Below, piece after piece: positions 15,479 through 16,129 of a stretch of DNA of 16,129 nt. This DNA is from Coemansia sp. RSA 1804. Taxonomy: Eukaryota; Kickxellomycota; Kickxellomycetes; Kickxellales; Kickxellaceae. Position 1 is the first letter of the stretch; each line of letters starts with the position of its first letter. The translations under genes were made by a program, and so were the position numbers. Below the pieces are notes generated by a model. The model saw nothing but the letters and a program-made list of their open reading frames with translations. It was not told the DNA's origin and ran no database searches. The DNA is taken from assembly GCA_027578815.1 (NCBI GenBank), contig JANBTH010000492.1:1-16129 (forward strand), written 5' to 3'.

Positions 15479-16129
15479 AGAGGGGAAATCGGTGCGTGAT
15501 TGGCTACTCCGGTTCAACCAGCTTTCGATGTTTAAAAATAGAATTGATGGTACGGAAAAAACATGAAGAAAGTGATGCCGTTCTATTTTTGTTTTGATTC
15601 GATTTCTGTTCTTTTTTCTTTCTTTCGACTGGATATGCTGCTACTCCTGCATAATTTCTTGGCATTATTGCAGTTTCGTTGAGCAAAAAAAGCAAAGCAA
15701 AGCAAAGGTGAAAAGAAGCCCAATCACAACACTTTTATACTTTCTTTTTCATTTCTTGGCAGGCATGCGGGTGTGAGCAGCTGTTTGCGCAAGTGTGGAG
15801 AGTGACCGCTGTCGTTATTTTTATTCTTATTATTCGCATTGTTCGAGTTGAAAAGAAAAGCATTTTTGTTTTTATTTGCGATCAAAAGAACGGGGGCCAA
15901 ACCCCTCCCTCTCTAACCCCCCATCTTGGATTGGATGGATTGATAGATGTGAAGCCGAGAGAAAAAGGGCACAATTGCAAGCTGGGCAAGTTGTTAGAAC
16001 AGCTCAGTTCAGATGATACATGCGTTTTTCCCTTGTTAGAACAACAAAAAGGAAACCGAGCAAGCGGAGGGTTTGGAATTTAAGAATGCGTGTGTGATGT
16101 CAGGGATTGCTTTCTTGTGATCTCATTGT
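15479..16129. other. 650 bp at the right edge without a supported gene
   Basis: This is the 3' flank of the large gene plus sequence of unknown role. It contains a (GCAAA)-type short repeat at about 15687-15706, T-rich stretches, and two copies of TTGTTAGAACA (15991-16001 and 16033-16043) 42 bp apart. Short frames on both strands (for example 15793-16083) show no domain. A gene starting beyond the right edge could have its promoter here. Confidence 0.5.

Noticed and set aside
1..16129. tRNA, rRNA, transposon or provirus
   Set aside because: Reading both strands I found no B-box-like GGTTCGANNCC with a matching cloverleaf, no rRNA-like sequence, and no transposase, integrase or terminal repeats.

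Overview
The window reads as eukaryotic nuclear DNA from a fungus. Genes are single, unspliced open frames, each with its own AT-rich or pyrimidine-rich flanks. The housekeeping genes (ESCRT-I subunit VPS28 and an UPF0658-type Golgi membrane protein) are of fungal/eukaryotic type, and there are no bacterial-style operons or Shine-Dalgarno sites. An early-diverging lineage, perhaps Kickxellomycotina (Coemansia or Linderina relatives), is my guess from overall character: compact intron-poor genes, many CAG/CTG-encoded homopolymers, and arrays of BAHD-like transferases. The sequence alone does not prove it.

Layout, left to right. (1) Positions 3-1097 (+) hold the 3' part of a GC-rich gene for a protein with Ala, Gln and Pro homopolymers; its 5' end lies outside the window. 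(2) Positions 1224-1808 (-), convergent with it, encode a small secreted Ala-rich protein carrying two YSTW segments. (3) About 1.4 kb without a convincing gene follows, including a TATA-like site flanked by GACC/GGTC palindromes. (4) Positions 3211-3828 (-) encode VPS28. (5) Three tandem genes on the minus strand (4157-5665, 6304-7809, 8407-9906) encode full-length paralogous BAHD-like acyltransferases, each with an intact HxxxDG motif and a DFGxG motif whose usual Trp is replaced. (6) A 1.3 kb AT/pyrimidine-rich divergent intergenic region follows. (7) Positions 11239-12252 (+) encode the UPF0658-type multi-pass membrane protein. (8) Positions 12557-15478 (+) encode a 973-residue protein of no family I recognise, with a signal peptide or anchor, three exact Ser6-Asp repeats and Asn-rich linkers. 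(9) The last 650 bp hold nothing I can support.

The housekeeping genes look unrelated in function to their neighbours. The only group that looks functionally linked is the acyltransferase array, which appears to be a local duplication series: copies 1 and 2 are most alike and copy 3 is more diverged. No polyketide synthase, NRPS, P450 or transporter is visible here, so calling it a biosynthetic cluster would need the flanking sequence. Base composition falls visibly from very GC-rich at the left end to AT-richer on the right. No tRNA, rRNA, transposon, CRISPR array or viral gene was found.
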